The notes below the pieces were generated by a model that was given only the letters and a program-made list of their open reading frames with translations, made no database searches and was not told the DNA's origin. Below are positions 16,121 through 25,487 of a stretch of DNA of 35,060 nt, piece after piece. The stretch's first letter is position 1. The number at the start of each line of letters is the position of its first letter. Where the stretch lies: contig NZ_JAUNTW010000004.1 in assembly GCF_030538495.1 (NCBI RefSeq), positions 219,661-254,720 on the forward strand, read 5' to 3'. The translations under genes were made by a program, and so were the position numbers. This DNA is from Paracoccus sp. (in: a-proteobacteria). Lineage in GTDB: Bacteria; Pseudomonadota; Alphaproteobacteria; Rhodobacterales; Rhodobacteraceae.

Positions 16121-16983
16121 CCCCCGCGCCCGCCGATCTGCGCGCCCGCGCCGAGGCGGTCAGCGCTGCCCTGCCGGGGCTGATGCTGTCGGCCACACGA
16201 TTGGCCGCGATGGTGGCCCCCGGCGCGCATGGCCTGCGCCGCGCGGGCGTAGGTGACGATTTCTGGCAATACCGCCCCGCCCATGCGGGTGACAGCGCGC
16301 GCAACATCGACTGGCGGCGTTCGGCCCGGTCGGATGCCGAATATGTGCGCGACCGTCAGGCGCAAACGGCCCAAAGCGCGATGATCTGGGTGTCCGCCGG
16401 TCAGGGGATGGGCTTTGCCAGCCCCGGCGCGGTGACAAAACGAGACCGCGCGCAGGTCATCGCGCTGGCTCTGGGGTTGCTGCTGCTGCGCGGGGGCGAA
16501 CGGGTCGGGTTGTTGGATCAGGCAGCGCGGTCGGGGCGGGCGCAGGCCGATAGCCTGGCGCAATCGCTGTTGGCTGCGCCGGTCGCGTCGGGCGACGATG
16601 ACGCCCCCCCGCGCCACGCCCTGCGTCCGCATCAGCGCGTTGTTCTGATTGGGGATTTTCTGGCCGAACCGGATTGGCTGCCGTCCTTTCTGGCGCAGGC
16701 GGCGGGCATGGGCGCGACCGGGGTTCTGCTGCAAATCCTCGACGCCGCCGAGGCGGATTTTCCATTCGTGGGCGCGGTTGAGTTTCATTCCGCGTCGGGT
16801 GCCGCCCGCCATGACAGCCGCGACGCGGCGGGGCTGCGCGCGGCCTATCTGGAGCGGTTGGCGCAGCGTCAGGCGTGGCTGGCGGATCACGCGGGCCGCG
16901 CGGCATGGGCGTTTCACAGTCACCGCACGGATCACGCGGCGGGCGATGCGCTGGCGTGGTTGTGGCGGGCGATGGGGGGCTGA
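16117..16983 (+). CDS. DUF58 domain-containing protein
   Basis: Encodes 288 residues. The DUF58 signature GVGDDFWQYRPAHAGDSARN-IDW at about residues 45-66 is clear, followed by a VWA-like segment (AMIWVSAGQGMGF). No membrane segment is evident, unlike many DUF58 proteins. It follows MoxR with an ATGA overlap and ends in a TGATG junction with the DUF4159 gene. MoxR and DUF58 proteins commonly work as a pair. The client of this pair is not known. Confidence 0.92.
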   Translation: MTPAPADLRARAEAVSAALPGLMLSATRLAAMVAPGAHGLRRAGVGDDFWQYRPAHAGDSARNIDWRRSARSDAEYVRDRQAQTAQSAMIWVSAGQGMGFASPGAVTKRDRAQVIALALGLLLLRGGERVGLLDQAARSGRAQADSLAQSLLAAPVASGDDDAPPRHALRPHQRVVLIGDFLAEPDWLPSFLAQAAGMGATGVLLQILDAAEADFPFVGAVEFHSASGAARHDSRDAAGLRAAYLERLAQRQAWLADHAGRAAWAFHSHRTDHAAGDALAWLWRAMGG

Positions 16984-19628
16984 TGCTGCTGCTGGGTCCG
17001 CTGGGATTTGCCGCGCCGTGGGTTCTGTCGGCGCTGATCGCGCTGCCGGTGCTGTGGGTGATGCTGCGCGCGATGCCGCCCGCGCCGCGCCGTGTGGTCT
17101 TTCCGGGTGTCGCGTTGCTGGCGGGGCTGGTGGACCGCCACCCGCAGGCAAGGCGCACGCCGTGGTGGTTGTTGCTGCTGCGTCTGGCGGCGGTGGCGGC
17201 GCTGATTATCGCCTTTGCCGGGCCGGTCTGGCGTCCGGTGGCGCAGGCCCCTGCGACCGGGCCGTTGTTGGTGGTGATGGATGCGGGCTATGCCGCCGGG
17301 AATGACTGGCCCGCGCGTCAGGCCCGCGCCGAACGCGCGCTGTCGGATGCGGCGGCGGCGGGGCGTCCGGCGGCGCTGATGCTGGCCGATGGGCGCGGCG
17401 GAGCGGTGACGTTTCAGACGGGCGACGCGCTGTTGCCCGCCTTGCGCGGCGCGCAGCCGGTGGCGTGGGGCTCGGCCCTGCCTGACGCGGTGGAGCTGCC
17501 CGATGGGCCAATCACAACGCTGTGGCTGGCGGATGGCACCGATTATCCGGGCCGCGCGGCGTGGTTATCGGCGCTGACCGCGCGGGGGGCTGTGACCGTC
17601 GCGCCGCCCCTTCGCGCGCTGCAAACGCTGATGCTGGAACCCGGCGACACGCCCGCGTTGCGCGTCAACGGCGCGGCGCAGATCGCGGCGATTGGCCCTG
17701 ACCCGCAGGGGACCAGCCGCGAACTGGCGCGGCTGGATGGCGACGACCTGATCCAAATTTCGCTGCCGCCGGAATTGCGGAACCGGATCGCCCGGTTCCA
17801 GATCATTGGTCAGGATCACGCGGGCGCGGTCGTTCTGGCCGATGATCGCGTTCGGCGGCGCAAGGTCGCGCTGGTCGGCGATCCGGGGGCCGAGGGGCAG
17901 GAACTGCTGTCCCAGACCCATTACCTGCGCCAAGCCCTGACCCCCATTGCCGATGTCGTCGAAGGCGGGCTGTCCGACCTGCTGAACACCGCGCCCGATG
18001 TCATCATTCTGGCGGATCAGGTCGGGCTGTCGGACCCTGACCGGCTGGTCGAATGGGTCGGGCAGGGCGGCTTGCTGATCCGGTTCGCGGGGCCGCGCAT
18101 GGCGGGTTATGATGATCTGACGGGCGAACCGCTGCTGCCGGTGCCGCTGCGTCAGGGGGGGCGCGACATTGGCGGCGCGCTGTCCTGGGGGGCGCCGCGC
18201 GGGTTGGCTCCGTTTGCGGCGGATGGCGTTTTCGCGGGGCTGACAGCGCCGGATGATGTGGCGGTCAGGGCGCAGTTGATGGCGCAGCCTTCGCCCGTCT
18301 TGGGAGATTTCACGATTGCGGCGCTGTCGGATAACACCCCGCTGGTGACGCGCGACCGGCTGGGGCAGGGGCAGGTTGTGCTGTTCCATGTGACGGCCAA
18401 TGCGGAATGGTCGAACCTGCCTCTGTCGGGGTTGTTCGTCGATATGCTGGCGCGGCTGATTGCGACGGCGCGGCTGTCGCCGGTCGCGGAAACCGGGATG
18501 CAGGATCAGCCATTTTGGACGCCGGAAACGGTGCTGAACGGATTTGGCCGCGCGGTTGATCCGGTGGGGCTGTCGCCGGTCGCCGCCGATGATCTGGCGC
18601 GCGGGCCGGGGGTGGATCGTCCCGCCGGGATCTATGCGGCGGGGGAACGGCGGGTTGCGCTGCATGCGGGGGCGGCGTTTCGCCCTGCGGAATGGCCGGG
18701 CGCGGTGATACAGGCCGATGATCCGGGGCGCGATCTGCGCGGGGTGTTGCTGGTGGCGGCGGCGCTGTTGCTGGCGCTGGACGCGGTGGGGTCGGTTCTG
18801 GTGCGCGGGCTGGTGGTCGCGCTGCTGCTGGCGCTGCCCGCCGCCCCCCGCGCGATGGCGCAAGACCTGTCGCCTGACCTGATCCGGGCCGCGGATGAAG
18901 TCGCGCTGGCCTATGTCATTACCGGCGACGCCGATGTTGACGCGGCGTCACATTCAGGGCTGAGGGGGCTGTCGCAGGCGCTTCATGCGCGCACCTCGGT
19001 TGAACCGGGGCGTCCGGTCGGGGTGGACCTGAATCGCGATGATCTGTCGGTGCTGACGTTCCTCTATTGGCCGGTAACGGATACGCAGCCGCTGCCCGAT
19101 CCGCAGGCTTATCTGCGGCTGAACGCGTTTTTGCGGTCGGGGGGGATGATCCTGTTTGACACGCGCGACGGTGATCTGGCGGGCGTGGGCGGGCCGGACC
19201 GGTCGGGCGCGTTGCAGATGCTGGCCGCGCCGTTGGATATTCCGCCGCTGGCCCCGGTGCCGGATGACCATGTTCTGACGCGGACCTTTTACCTGCTGGA
19301 TGATTTCCCCGGACGCTGGCAGGGCAACCCCATCTGGGCCGAGGCCCCCGCCGCATCCGATCAAACCGCCGCCGGGTTCCGGCATCTGAATGACGGGGTG
19401 ACTCCGGTTATTATTGGCGGCAATGCGTGGGCCGAGGCGTGGGGCGTGACGGATCACGGCCGGTTTACGCATCCCGTCGGGCGTGGCTGGGACGGCGACC
19501 ATCAGCGCGAACTGGCCTATCGTTTCGGGATCAACCTGATCATGTATGTGCTGACCGGAAATTACAAATCCGATCAGGTGCATGTCCCGGCCCTGTTGGA
19601 ACGTCTGGCGACCGAGGGGGGACAATGA
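16983..19628 (+). CDS. Membrane protein with N-terminal BatA-like region and C-terminal DUF4159
   Basis: Encodes 881 residues from the ATG in the TGATG junction at 16983. Two membrane helices near the N terminus (about 5-27 and 58-79) match the aerotolerance BatA-type region, followed by a VWA-like fold (GPLLVVMDAGYAAGNDW). A second hydrophobic pair lies near residues 585-622. The C-terminal 240 residues are DUF4159 (VALAYVITGD...FLYWPVTD...GMILFDTRDG...LDDFPGRW), a glutamine-amidotransferase-like fold probably outside the membrane. The frame extends 36 codons further upstream, inside the DUF58 gene, but the coupled start is better. It is the third gene of the MoxR operon. Confidence 0.92.
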   Translation: MLLLGPLGFAAPWVLSALIALPVLWVMLRAMPPAPRRVVFPGVALLAGLVDRHPQARRTPWWLLLLRLAAVAALIIAFAGPVWRPVAQAPATGPLLVVMDAGYAAGNDWPARQARAERALSDAAAAGRPAALMLADGRGGAVTFQTGDALLPALRGAQPVAWGSALPDAVELPDGPITTLWLADGTDYPGRAAWLSALTARGAVTVAPPLRALQTLMLEPGDTPALRVNGAAQIAAIGPDPQGTSRELARLDGDDLIQISLPPELRNRIARFQIIGQDHAGAVVLADDRVRRRKVALVGDPGAEGQELLSQTHYLRQALTPIADVVEGGLSDLLNTAPDVIILADQVGLSDPDRLVEWVGQGGLLIRFAGPRMAGYDDLTGEPLLPVPLRQGGRDIGGALSWGAPRGLAPFAADGVFAGLTAPDDVAVRAQLMAQPSPVLGDFTIAALSDNTPLVTRDRLGQGQVVLFHVTANAEWSNLPLSGLFVDMLARLIATARLSPVAETGMQDQPFWTPETVLNGFGRAVDPVGLSPVAADDLARGPGVDRPAGIYAAGERRVALHAGAAFRPAEWPGAVIQADDPGRDLRGVLLVAAALLLALDAVGSVLVRGLVVALLLALPAAPRAMAQDLSPDLIRAADEVALAYVITGDADVDAASHSGLRGLSQALHARTSVEPGRPVGVDLNRDDLSVLTFLYWPVTDTQPLPDPQAYLRLNAFLRSGGMILFDTRDGDLAGVGGPDRSGALQMLAAPLDIPPLAPVPDDHVLTRTFYLLDDFPGRWQGNPIWAEAPAASDQTAAGFRHLNDGVTPVIIGGNAWAEAWGVTDHGRFTHPVGRGWDGDHQRELAYRFGINLIMYVLTGNYKSDQVHVPALLERLATEGGQ

Positions 19629-21682
19629 CCCTGCAATTCGCCCCTTTGTTGCCGTGGCCGGTTATCGCGGGTCTGGCGGTGCTGGCGTTGATCGTGGCGG
19701 GCGGGGCCGCGTGGCGGGGCCTGCGCGGTTGGGCGTGGCGCGGATTGGCGGGGCTGGCTGTGGCGGCGGCGCTGACAGGACCGGCGCTGGAAACCGCGAC
19801 GCGCGCGGGGCTGACCGATATTGTCGTGCTGATCGACGACCGGTCGGCCAGCCAGTCCCTGCCCGGACGCGCCGCGCAGACCGACCGCGCCATCATCGAC
19901 CTGACCGCGCGCATCGCCGCGCTGCCCGACACCGAACTGCGCCGGGTGACGGTGGGCGATGACCCGGACGGCACGGCTCTGGGCGCGGCGCTGGCGCAGG
20001 CCGTGGCGGCGGAACCGGGAAATCGTCTGGCGGGGGTGATTGCGGTGACGGATGGGCGGCTGCATGACGCGGCGCTGTTGCCTGATGATCTGCCTGCGCC
20101 GCTGCATGTCCTGCTGACCGGACAGCCCGGGGATTGGGACCGGCGGCTGGTCATCGAACAGGCCCCGGCATTTGGCTTGATCGACCAGGAAACCACCCTG
20201 ACCCTGCGCATTGACGACCAAGGCGCGGCTCCGCCTGCCTCCACCACCAATCTGCGTATTTCCGTCGATGGCGAAGATGCCCAAGTCTTTGCCGTGCCGC
20301 TGAACACGCCGCTGACGCTGCCCATCACGCTGCGCCATGCGGGGCAGAACGTCATCCATCTGGCGGTTGATCCGGTGGCGGGCGAACTGACCGACCGCAA
20401 CAACGCCGCCGTGCTGAACATCAACGGCGTGCGGGACCGGCTGCGGGTGCTGTTGGTGTCGGGCGTCCCCCATGCCGGAGAACGGACCTGGCGCAATCTG
20501 CTGAAATCCGATGCGGCGGTGGATTTGATCCACTTCACCATTCTGCGCCCGCCGGGAAAACAGGACGCGGTGCCGGTCACGGAATTGGCGCTGATCGCCT
20601 TTCCCACGCGCGAATTGTTTCAGGACCGCATCCATGATTTCGACCTGATCATTCTGGACCGTTACCGGGTGCAGGGCATTTTGCCGCCGGATTATTACGA
20701 CAATATCGCGCGTTACGTCGAACAGGGCGGCGCGGTGCTGATCGCGGGCGGGCCGGAAATGGCGGGGGTCGGCGGGCTGCATCTGTCGCCTTTGGGTCGG
20801 ATCATGCCCGCGCGTCCGACGGGGCGCGTGATCGACGCACCGTTCCTGCCCATGCTGACCGATGCGGGGCAGCGCCACCCGGTGACGGCGGGAATGACGG
20901 GCGACTGGGGCCGCTGGCTGCGCATGGTCGAAACGGTGGCCGAGCCCGGCGCTCAGGTCGCGATGACGGGCGCGGATGATGCGCCACTGTTGATCCTGAA
21001 CCGCGTGGAGGCGGGGCGCGTGGCGATGCTGGCATCCGATCAGGTCTGGCTGTGGGGCCGTGGCTTCGAAGGCGGAGGCCCTCAGCTGGACCTGCTGCGC
21101 CGCATCGCCCATTGGTCGATGAAGGAACCCGAACTGGAAGAAGAAACCCTTCTGGCCGACGCCACCGATCTGCGGGTGCGGTTCACCCGCCGCACGATGC
21201 AGGGGGATGCCGGACCGCTGACCATCACCGCGCCCGATGGGTCGGTGCAGGAATTGGCCCTGACGCCCGCCGGTCCGGGGCGATGGGTCGCGGATTGGGC
21301 CGCGCCCGAACCGGGGCTGTATCGGTTGCGCGACGGCGATGTGACGCGGGTTCTGGCGCTTGGCCCCGCCGCGCCGCGCGAATTTGAACAAACGGTTGCG
21401 GATGCGGACGGGCTGGTGCCGCTGGTCACGGCCTCGGGCGGGGCGGTGCATCGCCTGTCGGATGGCGTGCCGGATCTGCGCGCGGTGTCTGCGGGGCGCG
21501 CGACGCATGGTCGCGGCTGGATCGGCGTCACCCCCCGCGATGCGGCGACGGTCACGGGGCTGGAACGCACGCCCCTGTTGCCGGGTTGGGCATGGCTTGC
21601 CGTGATTGCGGCGCTGATCCTGACCGCTTGGCTGTCCGAGGGTCGCCGCCCGCCACGCTTGCCAACCCGCAACCCGATTTGA
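19625..21682 (+). CDS. Large membrane protein of the MoxR operon, VWA/amidotransferase-like
   Basis: Encodes 685 residues from the ATG at 19625, which overlaps the stop of the DUF4159 gene (ATGA) and has GAGGGGGG upstream. Two N-terminal membrane helices (about 8-55) precede a VWA-like start (DIVVLIDDRSASQSLPGRAAQTD). A glutamine-amidotransferase-like core follows (LRVLLVSGVPHAGERTWRNLL, then FDLIILDRYRVQGILPPDYYDNIARYVEQGGAVLIAGG). A last membrane helix lies near the C terminus (WAWLAVIAALILTAWL). The substrate is unknown. It completes the operon and is followed 30 bases later by fabZ. Confidence 0.85.
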   Translation: MTLQFAPLLPWPVIAGLAVLALIVAGGAAWRGLRGWAWRGLAGLAVAAALTGPALETATRAGLTDIVVLIDDRSASQSLPGRAAQTDRAIIDLTARIAALPDTELRRVTVGDDPDGTALGAALAQAVAAEPGNRLAGVIAVTDGRLHDAALLPDDLPAPLHVLLTGQPGDWDRRLVIEQAPAFGLIDQETTLTLRIDDQGAAPPASTTNLRISVDGEDAQVFAVPLNTPLTLPITLRHAGQNVIHLAVDPVAGELTDRNNAAVLNINGVRDRLRVLLVSGVPHAGERTWRNLLKSDAAVDLIHFTILRPPGKQDAVPVTELALIAFPTRELFQDRIHDFDLIILDRYRVQGILPPDYYDNIARYVEQGGAVLIAGGPEMAGVGGLHLSPLGRIMPARPTGRVIDAPFLPMLTDAGQRHPVTAGMTGDWGRWLRMVETVAEPGAQVAMTGADDAPLLILNRVEAGRVAMLASDQVWLWGRGFEGGGPQLDLLRRIAHWSMKEPELEEETLLADATDLRVRFTRRTMQGDAGPLTITAPDGSVQELALTPAGPGRWVADWAAPEPGLYRLRDGDVTRVLALGPAAPREFEQTVADADGLVPLVTASGGAVHRLSDGVPDLRAVSAGRATHGRGWIGVTPRDAATVTGLERTPLLPGWAWLAVIAALILTAWLSEGRRPPRLPTRNPI

Positions 21683-21712
21683 TAACCCAATAAAAACGTC
21701 AAAGGAATAACC

Positions 21713-22192
21713 ATGGCCGACGCAACGCGCACCCCCGCCCCCTATACCGAGGCTGACCTGTCCCTGATCAAACGGATCATTCCACATCGCTATCCGTTTT
21801 TGCTGATCGACAAGGTGCGCGATATTGTCCCGTTCGAAAGCGCGGTCGGCGTGAAATGCGTCACCGCCAACGAACCGCATTTCCCCGGCCATTTCCCCGA
21901 ACAGCCCATCATGCCCGGCGTCCTGATCGTCGAGGCGATGGCTCAGACCTCCGCCGTTGTGGTCGGCATCAGTCTGGATGTGGTGGACAAACCGCTGTTG
22001 ACCTATTTCATGGGCATCGACGCCTGCAAATTCCGCCGCATGGTGGTGCCGGGCGATGTGCTGGAACTGCATGTCACCGTGAAACGCGCGGGCGGCAAAA
22101 TCTGGAAATTCCTGGGCGAGGCCAAGGTCGATGGCCAAGTCTGCGCGCAGGCCGAATTCACCGCCATGATGGATTTGAAAACGGATGGCTGA
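21713..22192 (+). CDS. fabZ: 3-hydroxyacyl-ACP dehydratase FabZ
   Basis: Encodes 159 residues of the hot-dog fold dehydratase that acts in each round of fatty-acid elongation. The catalytic pair is visible: His60 in PHFPGHFP and Glu74 in [12 protein letters not shown], with the 14-residue spacing of E. coli His54/Glu68. AAAGGA lies 7 bases before the ATG at 21713. It shares 8 bases with lpxA, an arrangement typical of Proteobacteria, where hydroxyacyl-ACP is divided between fatty acids and lipid A. LpxD and BamA, often just upstream of fabZ, are replaced here by the MoxR operon. Confidence 0.97.
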   Translation: MADATRTPAPYTEADLSLIKRIIPHRYPFLLIDKVRDIVPFESAVGVKCVTANEPHFPGHFPEQPIMPGVLIVEAMAQTSAVVVGISLDVVDKPLLTYFMGIDACKFRRMVVPGDVLELHVTVKRAGGKIWKFLGEAKVDGQVCAQAEFTAMMDLKTDG

Positions 22193-22970
22193 GACGCGCA
22201 TCCATCCCTCGGCCGTCATTGAACCCGGCGCGCAGATCGGCGCAGGGGTCGAGATCGGCCCCTTCTGCGTCGTCGGCCCTCAGGTCGAACTGGGCGACGG
22301 GGCGGTTCTGAAATCGCATGTCGTGGTGACGGGCGAAACGGTGATCGGGCCGGAAACGGTCGTGTTCCCCTTTGCCTGCATCGGCGAAGTCCCGCAGGAT
22401 CTGAAATATCGCGGCGAACGCGCGCGGCTGGACATCGGCGCGCGCAACCGCATCCGCGAATATGTCACGATGAATCCGGGGACCGAAGGCGGCGGCGGGC
22501 TGACCCGCGTGGGCGATGACGGGCTGTTCATGGCGGGCAGCCATGTGGCGCATGACTGCCAGATCGGCGACCGGGTGATCTTGGTGAACAACGTCGCCAT
22601 TGCCGGGCATTGCGTGCTGGAAGATGACGTGATCGTCGGCGGCTTGTCGGGTGTGCATCAATTCGTGCGCATCGGGCGCGGCGCGATGATCGGCGCGGTG
22701 ACGATGGTGACGGCGGATGTGATCCCCTATGGTCTGGTGCAGGGGCCGCGCGGGCATCTGGACGGGCTGAACCTTGTGGGTCTGAAACGCCGTGGCGCAT
22801 CGCGTGCCGATATGGCGGCGCTGCGCGATTTGCTGGGCGCTCTGGGCGGCGGATCGTTCCGCGACACCGCCCGCGACCGCGCGGGTGGCGACATCACCGC
22901 GCTGGAACGCGACGTTCTGGACTTTATCCTTGGCCCGTCAGATCGCAGCTTTCTGAAGCCGCAGCCATGA
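22185..22970 (+). CDS. lpxA: UDP-GlcNAc acyltransferase LpxA
   Basis: Encodes 261 residues. It carries out the first step of lipid A synthesis, 3-O-acylation of UDP-GlcNAc from hydroxyacyl-ACP. The N-terminal part is a left-handed beta-helix of hexapeptide repeats ([20 protein letters not shown] onward), and the C-terminal 70 residues are helical. The active-site His pair is His120 and His123 in [12 protein letters not shown], matching E. coli His122/His125. It overlaps fabZ by 8 bases and lpxI by 4 bases, so it is translationally coupled on both sides. Confidence 0.97.
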   Translation: MAETRIHPSAVIEPGAQIGAGVEIGPFCVVGPQVELGDGAVLKSHVVVTGETVIGPETVVFPFACIGEVPQDLKYRGERARLDIGARNRIREYVTMNPGTEGGGGLTRVGDDGLFMAGSHVAHDCQIGDRVILVNNVAIAGHCVLEDDVIVGGLSGVHQFVRIGRGAMIGAVTMVTADVIPYGLVQGPRGHLDGLNLVGLKRRGASRADMAALRDLLGALGGGSFRDTARDRAGGDITALERDVLDFILGPSDRSFLKPQP

Positions 22971-23755
22971 CCCAGATCGCCGTGATCGCCGGGCAGGGGG
23001 CGCTGGCCCCCGCCATCGTCGCCGCGCTGGACAACCCGGCGGTGTTCGCGCTGGAAGGGTTCGAACCCGACATTCCCGCCACGCCCTTTCGTCTGGAACG
23101 GCTGGTGCCGTTTCTGGATCACCTGATCGACAGCGGGATTACGGATGTTGTGTTCGCGGGCGCGGTGCGCCGCCCCCGTCTGGACCCGGAAATGTTCGAC
23201 CCCCGCACCGCGCAACTGGTGCCGCGTATTCTGGCCGCGATGCAGTCGGGCGATGACGCGGCGCTGCGCACGGTGCTGGACCTGTTCACCGAACACGGGC
23301 TGAATATCCGCGCAGTGCAGGACATCGCCCCCGATCTGGTGCCGGGGCCGGGCCTGCTGACCGGCACCCCGACCGAGGCCGACACCCGCGACGCAACCCG
23401 CGCGGCGGATATTCTGCGCGCGACCGGCCCGCTGGATCTGGGGCAGGGCGCGGTGGTGGCGGGGGGCCTGTGTCTGGCGCTGGAAACGCTGCCGGGGACA
23501 GCGGCGATGCTGGACTTTGCCGCGCGCCATGCCGATCTGCGCGGGGCGGCGCGAGGGGTGTTCTATAAGGCACCAAAGCCGGGGCAAGACCTGCGCATCG
23601 ACCTGCCGACGCTTGGCCCCGACAGCGTGGATCAGGCCGCCGCCGCCGGTCTGGCCGGTATCGCTTGGGCCGCAGGCGGGGTGATCCTGCTGGACCGGCC
23701 CGAAACCATCCGCCGCGCCGAATCCGCCGGGTTGTTCCTGTGGGCAATGGCGTGA
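22967..23755 (+). CDS. lpxI: UDP-2,3-diacylglucosamine pyrophosphatase LpxI
   Basis: Encodes 262 residues. LpxI hydrolyses UDP-2,3-diacylglucosamine to lipid X and UMP and replaces LpxH in most alphaproteobacteria. Visible family features are an N-terminal AVIAGQGALAPAIV segment, DVVFAGAVRRPRL, a GLNIRAVQDIAPDLVPG block, and the C-terminal KAPKPGQDLRIDLPTLGPDSVDQAAAAGLAGIAW block with its conserved Asp residues. It overlaps lpxA by 4 bases. The dispersed inverted repeat begins 2 bases after its stop. Confidence 0.95.
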   Translation: MTQIAVIAGQGALAPAIVAALDNPAVFALEGFEPDIPATPFRLERLVPFLDHLIDSGITDVVFAGAVRRPRLDPEMFDPRTAQLVPRILAAMQSGDDAALRTVLDLFTEHGLNIRAVQDIAPDLVPGPGLLTGTPTEADTRDATRAADILRATGPLDLGQGAVVAGGLCLALETLPGTAAMLDFAARHADLRGAARGVFYKAPKPGQDLRIDLPTLGPDSVDQAAAAGLAGIAWAAGGVILLDRPETIRRAESAGLFLWAMA

Positions 23756-23757
23756 TT

Positions 23758-23837
23758 GAGTATTTTTACACAGAAGAAGTCCCATGTTTCGCCCTCAAAC
23801 CGGGCGCGACTTGTGCTTCTTCTGTGCATAAATACTC
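23758..23837. repeat. Imperfect 22-bp inverted repeat between lpxI and lpxB
   Basis: Arm 23758-23779 (GAGTATTTTTACACAGAAGA then AG) pairs with 23816-23837, 20 of 22 positions matching, around a 36-base loop. It belongs to the same family as 7349-7412. Here it interrupts genes of one pathway on the same strand. Confidence 0.85.
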
Positions 23838-23867
23838 ATATTCCGACCGCGCCGCGCAGGTGCAACG

Positions 23868-25010
23868 ATGACGTTTTTCCTGATTGCGGGTGAACCCTCG
23901 GGTGATCAGTTGGGGGCGGCGCTGATGGCGGGCTTGCGCGAATTGGACCCTGACGTTCAGTTCGACGGCATCGGCGGGCCGGCGATGGCGGGGCAGGGGC
24001 TGGTCAGCCGCTTTCCCATGCAAGAGCTGACCCTGATGGGCATTGCCGAGGTGCTGCCCAAATATTTTCACCTCAAACGCCGTATTGCCGAAACCGCCCG
24101 CGCGGTGGCCGATGCCGCGCCTGATGCGTTGATCACCATCGACAGCCCGGATTTTTGTTTGCGCGTGGCCCATGCGGCCCGCGCGCTGCGGCCCGATCTG
24201 CGGGTGGTGCATTATGTCGCGCCTTCGGTCTGGGCGTGGCGGGCGGGGCGCGCGGAAAAGATGGCGCGGGTGGTCGATCACGTGCTGGCGATTTTGCCGT
24301 TTGAACCGCCGCTGATGCGGGCCGCGGGGATGTCGTGCGATTTCGTCGGCCATCCGATTGCGACCGCGCCGGTGGCCAGCCCCGAACAGGCGGCGGCGTT
24401 CCGGGCCGCACATTCCATTGCCCCGGATCAGCCGCTGGCCCTGTGCCTGCCCGGTTCCCGCCGGTCCGAGGTGGCGCGCCTTGGCCCCCGGTTCGGGGCG
24501 GCTTTGGCGCAGGTGCCGGGGTTGCAGGTGGTAGTGCCGACCGTGCCGAATGTCGCGGATCAGGTGGCGGAGTTGACGCGCGACTGGCCAAGCGCGCCGG
24601 TGATTGTGCAGGACGCGGACGACAAACGCGCGGCCTTTGCGGCGGCGGATGTGGCGCTGGCGGCGTCGGGAACGGTCAGTTTGGATCTGGCCGCAAATAA
24701 TGTGCCGATGGTGATTGGTTACGACATGGCCCCGCTGAGCCGGTGGCTGATCGGGATGTTGCTGCGGGTGGATACCGTCACGCTGGTCAATCTGGTCAGC
24801 GACAGCCGCGCCGTTCCCGAATATCTGGGCCGCGCCTGCCAGCCCGATGCGTTGGCCGCGGCGCTGCGTCGCGCCTTGCACGACCCCGTGGCGCGTCAGG
24901 CGCAGATGGACGCCATGGCTCTGACCATGAAGCTTCTGGGCCGGGGTGGAGACGCGCCGGGCCTTCGCGCGGCGCGTTCCGTGATGGGTGCAATTACAGA
25001 ACTGCGGTGA
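23868..25010 (+). CDS. lpxB: Lipid A disaccharide synthase LpxB
   Basis: Encodes 380 residues. A GT-B glycosyltransferase at the inner membrane, it joins lipid X and UDP-2,3-diacylglucosamine into the lipid A disaccharide. The start FLIAGEPSGDQLGAALM is the LpxB signature. VAPSVWAWRAGRAEKM, LCLPGSRRSEVARL and ASGTVSLDLAANNVPMVIGYDM are further conserved blocks, the last near the UDP site. It lies 112 bases after lpxI, with the inverted repeat in the gap. AGGTG precedes the ATG. The last 17 bases overlap the convergent RidA gene. Confidence 0.97.
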   Translation: MTFFLIAGEPSGDQLGAALMAGLRELDPDVQFDGIGGPAMAGQGLVSRFPMQELTLMGIAEVLPKYFHLKRRIAETARAVADAAPDALITIDSPDFCLRVAHAARALRPDLRVVHYVAPSVWAWRAGRAEKMARVVDHVLAILPFEPPLMRAAGMSCDFVGHPIATAPVASPEQAAAFRAAHSIAPDQPLALCLPGSRRSEVARLGPRFGAALAQVPGLQVVVPTVPNVADQVAELTRDWPSAPVIVQDADDKRAAFAAADVALAASGTVSLDLAANNVPMVIGYDMAPLSRWLIGMLLRVDTVTLVNLVSDSRAVPEYLGRACQPDALAAALRRALHDPVARQAQMDAMALTMKLLGRGGDAPGLRAARSVMGAITELR

Positions 25011-25341
25011 CGATGATTTCGACTTTGTAATCCGGGGTCGCCAGTGCCGATTCGCCGGTGGCGCGGGCGGGGGCGTGACCTTGCGGCACCCAGGCATCCC
25101 AAACCGCGTTCATTTCGGCAAAATCGGCCATGTCGGCCATCCAGATTTGCGCCGACACGATGCGGGTTTTGTCAATGCCCGCTTGCGCCAGCAGGGCGTC
25201 CACCTGTTCCAGACAGGTTTTGGTCTGATCGGTGACGGATGCGCCCGCCTCGCCCACTTGGCCGGCCAGAAAGACAAAGCCGTTGGCGATGACGGCCTGG
25301 CTCATGCGGGTGCCGGTTTCGATGCGTTTAATGTCGGTCAT
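24994..25341 (-). CDS. RidA-family protein
   Basis: Encodes 115 residues of the YjgF/YER057c/UK114 fold. RidA proteins hydrolyse reactive enamine/imine intermediates made by PLP enzymes. The family pattern is present: ANGFVFLAGQVG early, and a C-terminal HAPARATGESALATPDYKVEI with the candidate catalytic Arg93 and Glu109. The ARTxV motif of archetypal RidA reads ARATGE, so it may belong to another Rid subgroup. It converges with lpxB and overlaps its end by 17 bases. Confidence 0.9.
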   Translation of the reverse strand: MTDIKRIETGTRMSQAVIANGFVFLAGQVGEAGASVTDQTKTCLEQVDALLAQAGIDKTRIVSAQIWMADMADFAEMNAVWDAWVPQGHAPARATGESALATPDYKVEIIVTAVL

Positions 25342-25395
25342 GGTCCTGTCCCTTGTGTTTCAGGTGAATAAGGCCAAGAATTACCAGCCTTTGGC

Positions 25396-25444
25396 GGTGT
25401 GGGCCAGCGGCGAAAGGGGTGGACTTGGGCGCAGGGCTGGCGTA
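25396..25444 (+). repeat. Imperfect direct repeat, copy A, ridA/helicase spacer
   Basis: GGTGTGGGCCAGCGGCGAAA and the following GGGGTGGACTTGGGCGC recur with small gaps at 25488. The copies are about 92 bases apart within the divergent spacer. Copy A ends at TATAGG (25443-25448), a candidate -10 element. Confidence 0.65.
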
Positions 25445-25487
25445 TAGGTCCGTCTTTGGCCCGCTGATCGCCGGGGCTGTGGGCATT

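Noticed and set aside
17565..18863. 432-codon open frame antisense to the DUF4159 gene
   Set aside because: Same reasons: Arg/Gln/Pro-rich shadow of a coupled operon gene, no plausible start or motif.
19574..22219. 881-codon open frame antisense to the MoxR-operon membrane protein and fabZ
   Set aside because: Composition is His/Arg/Gln-rich and it crosses two well-supported genes; it is a high-G+C codon-bias artefact.
23758..23837. CRISPR-like repeat-spacer unit
   Set aside because: Only two arms, in opposite orientation, with no series of direct repeats and no cas genes in the window.
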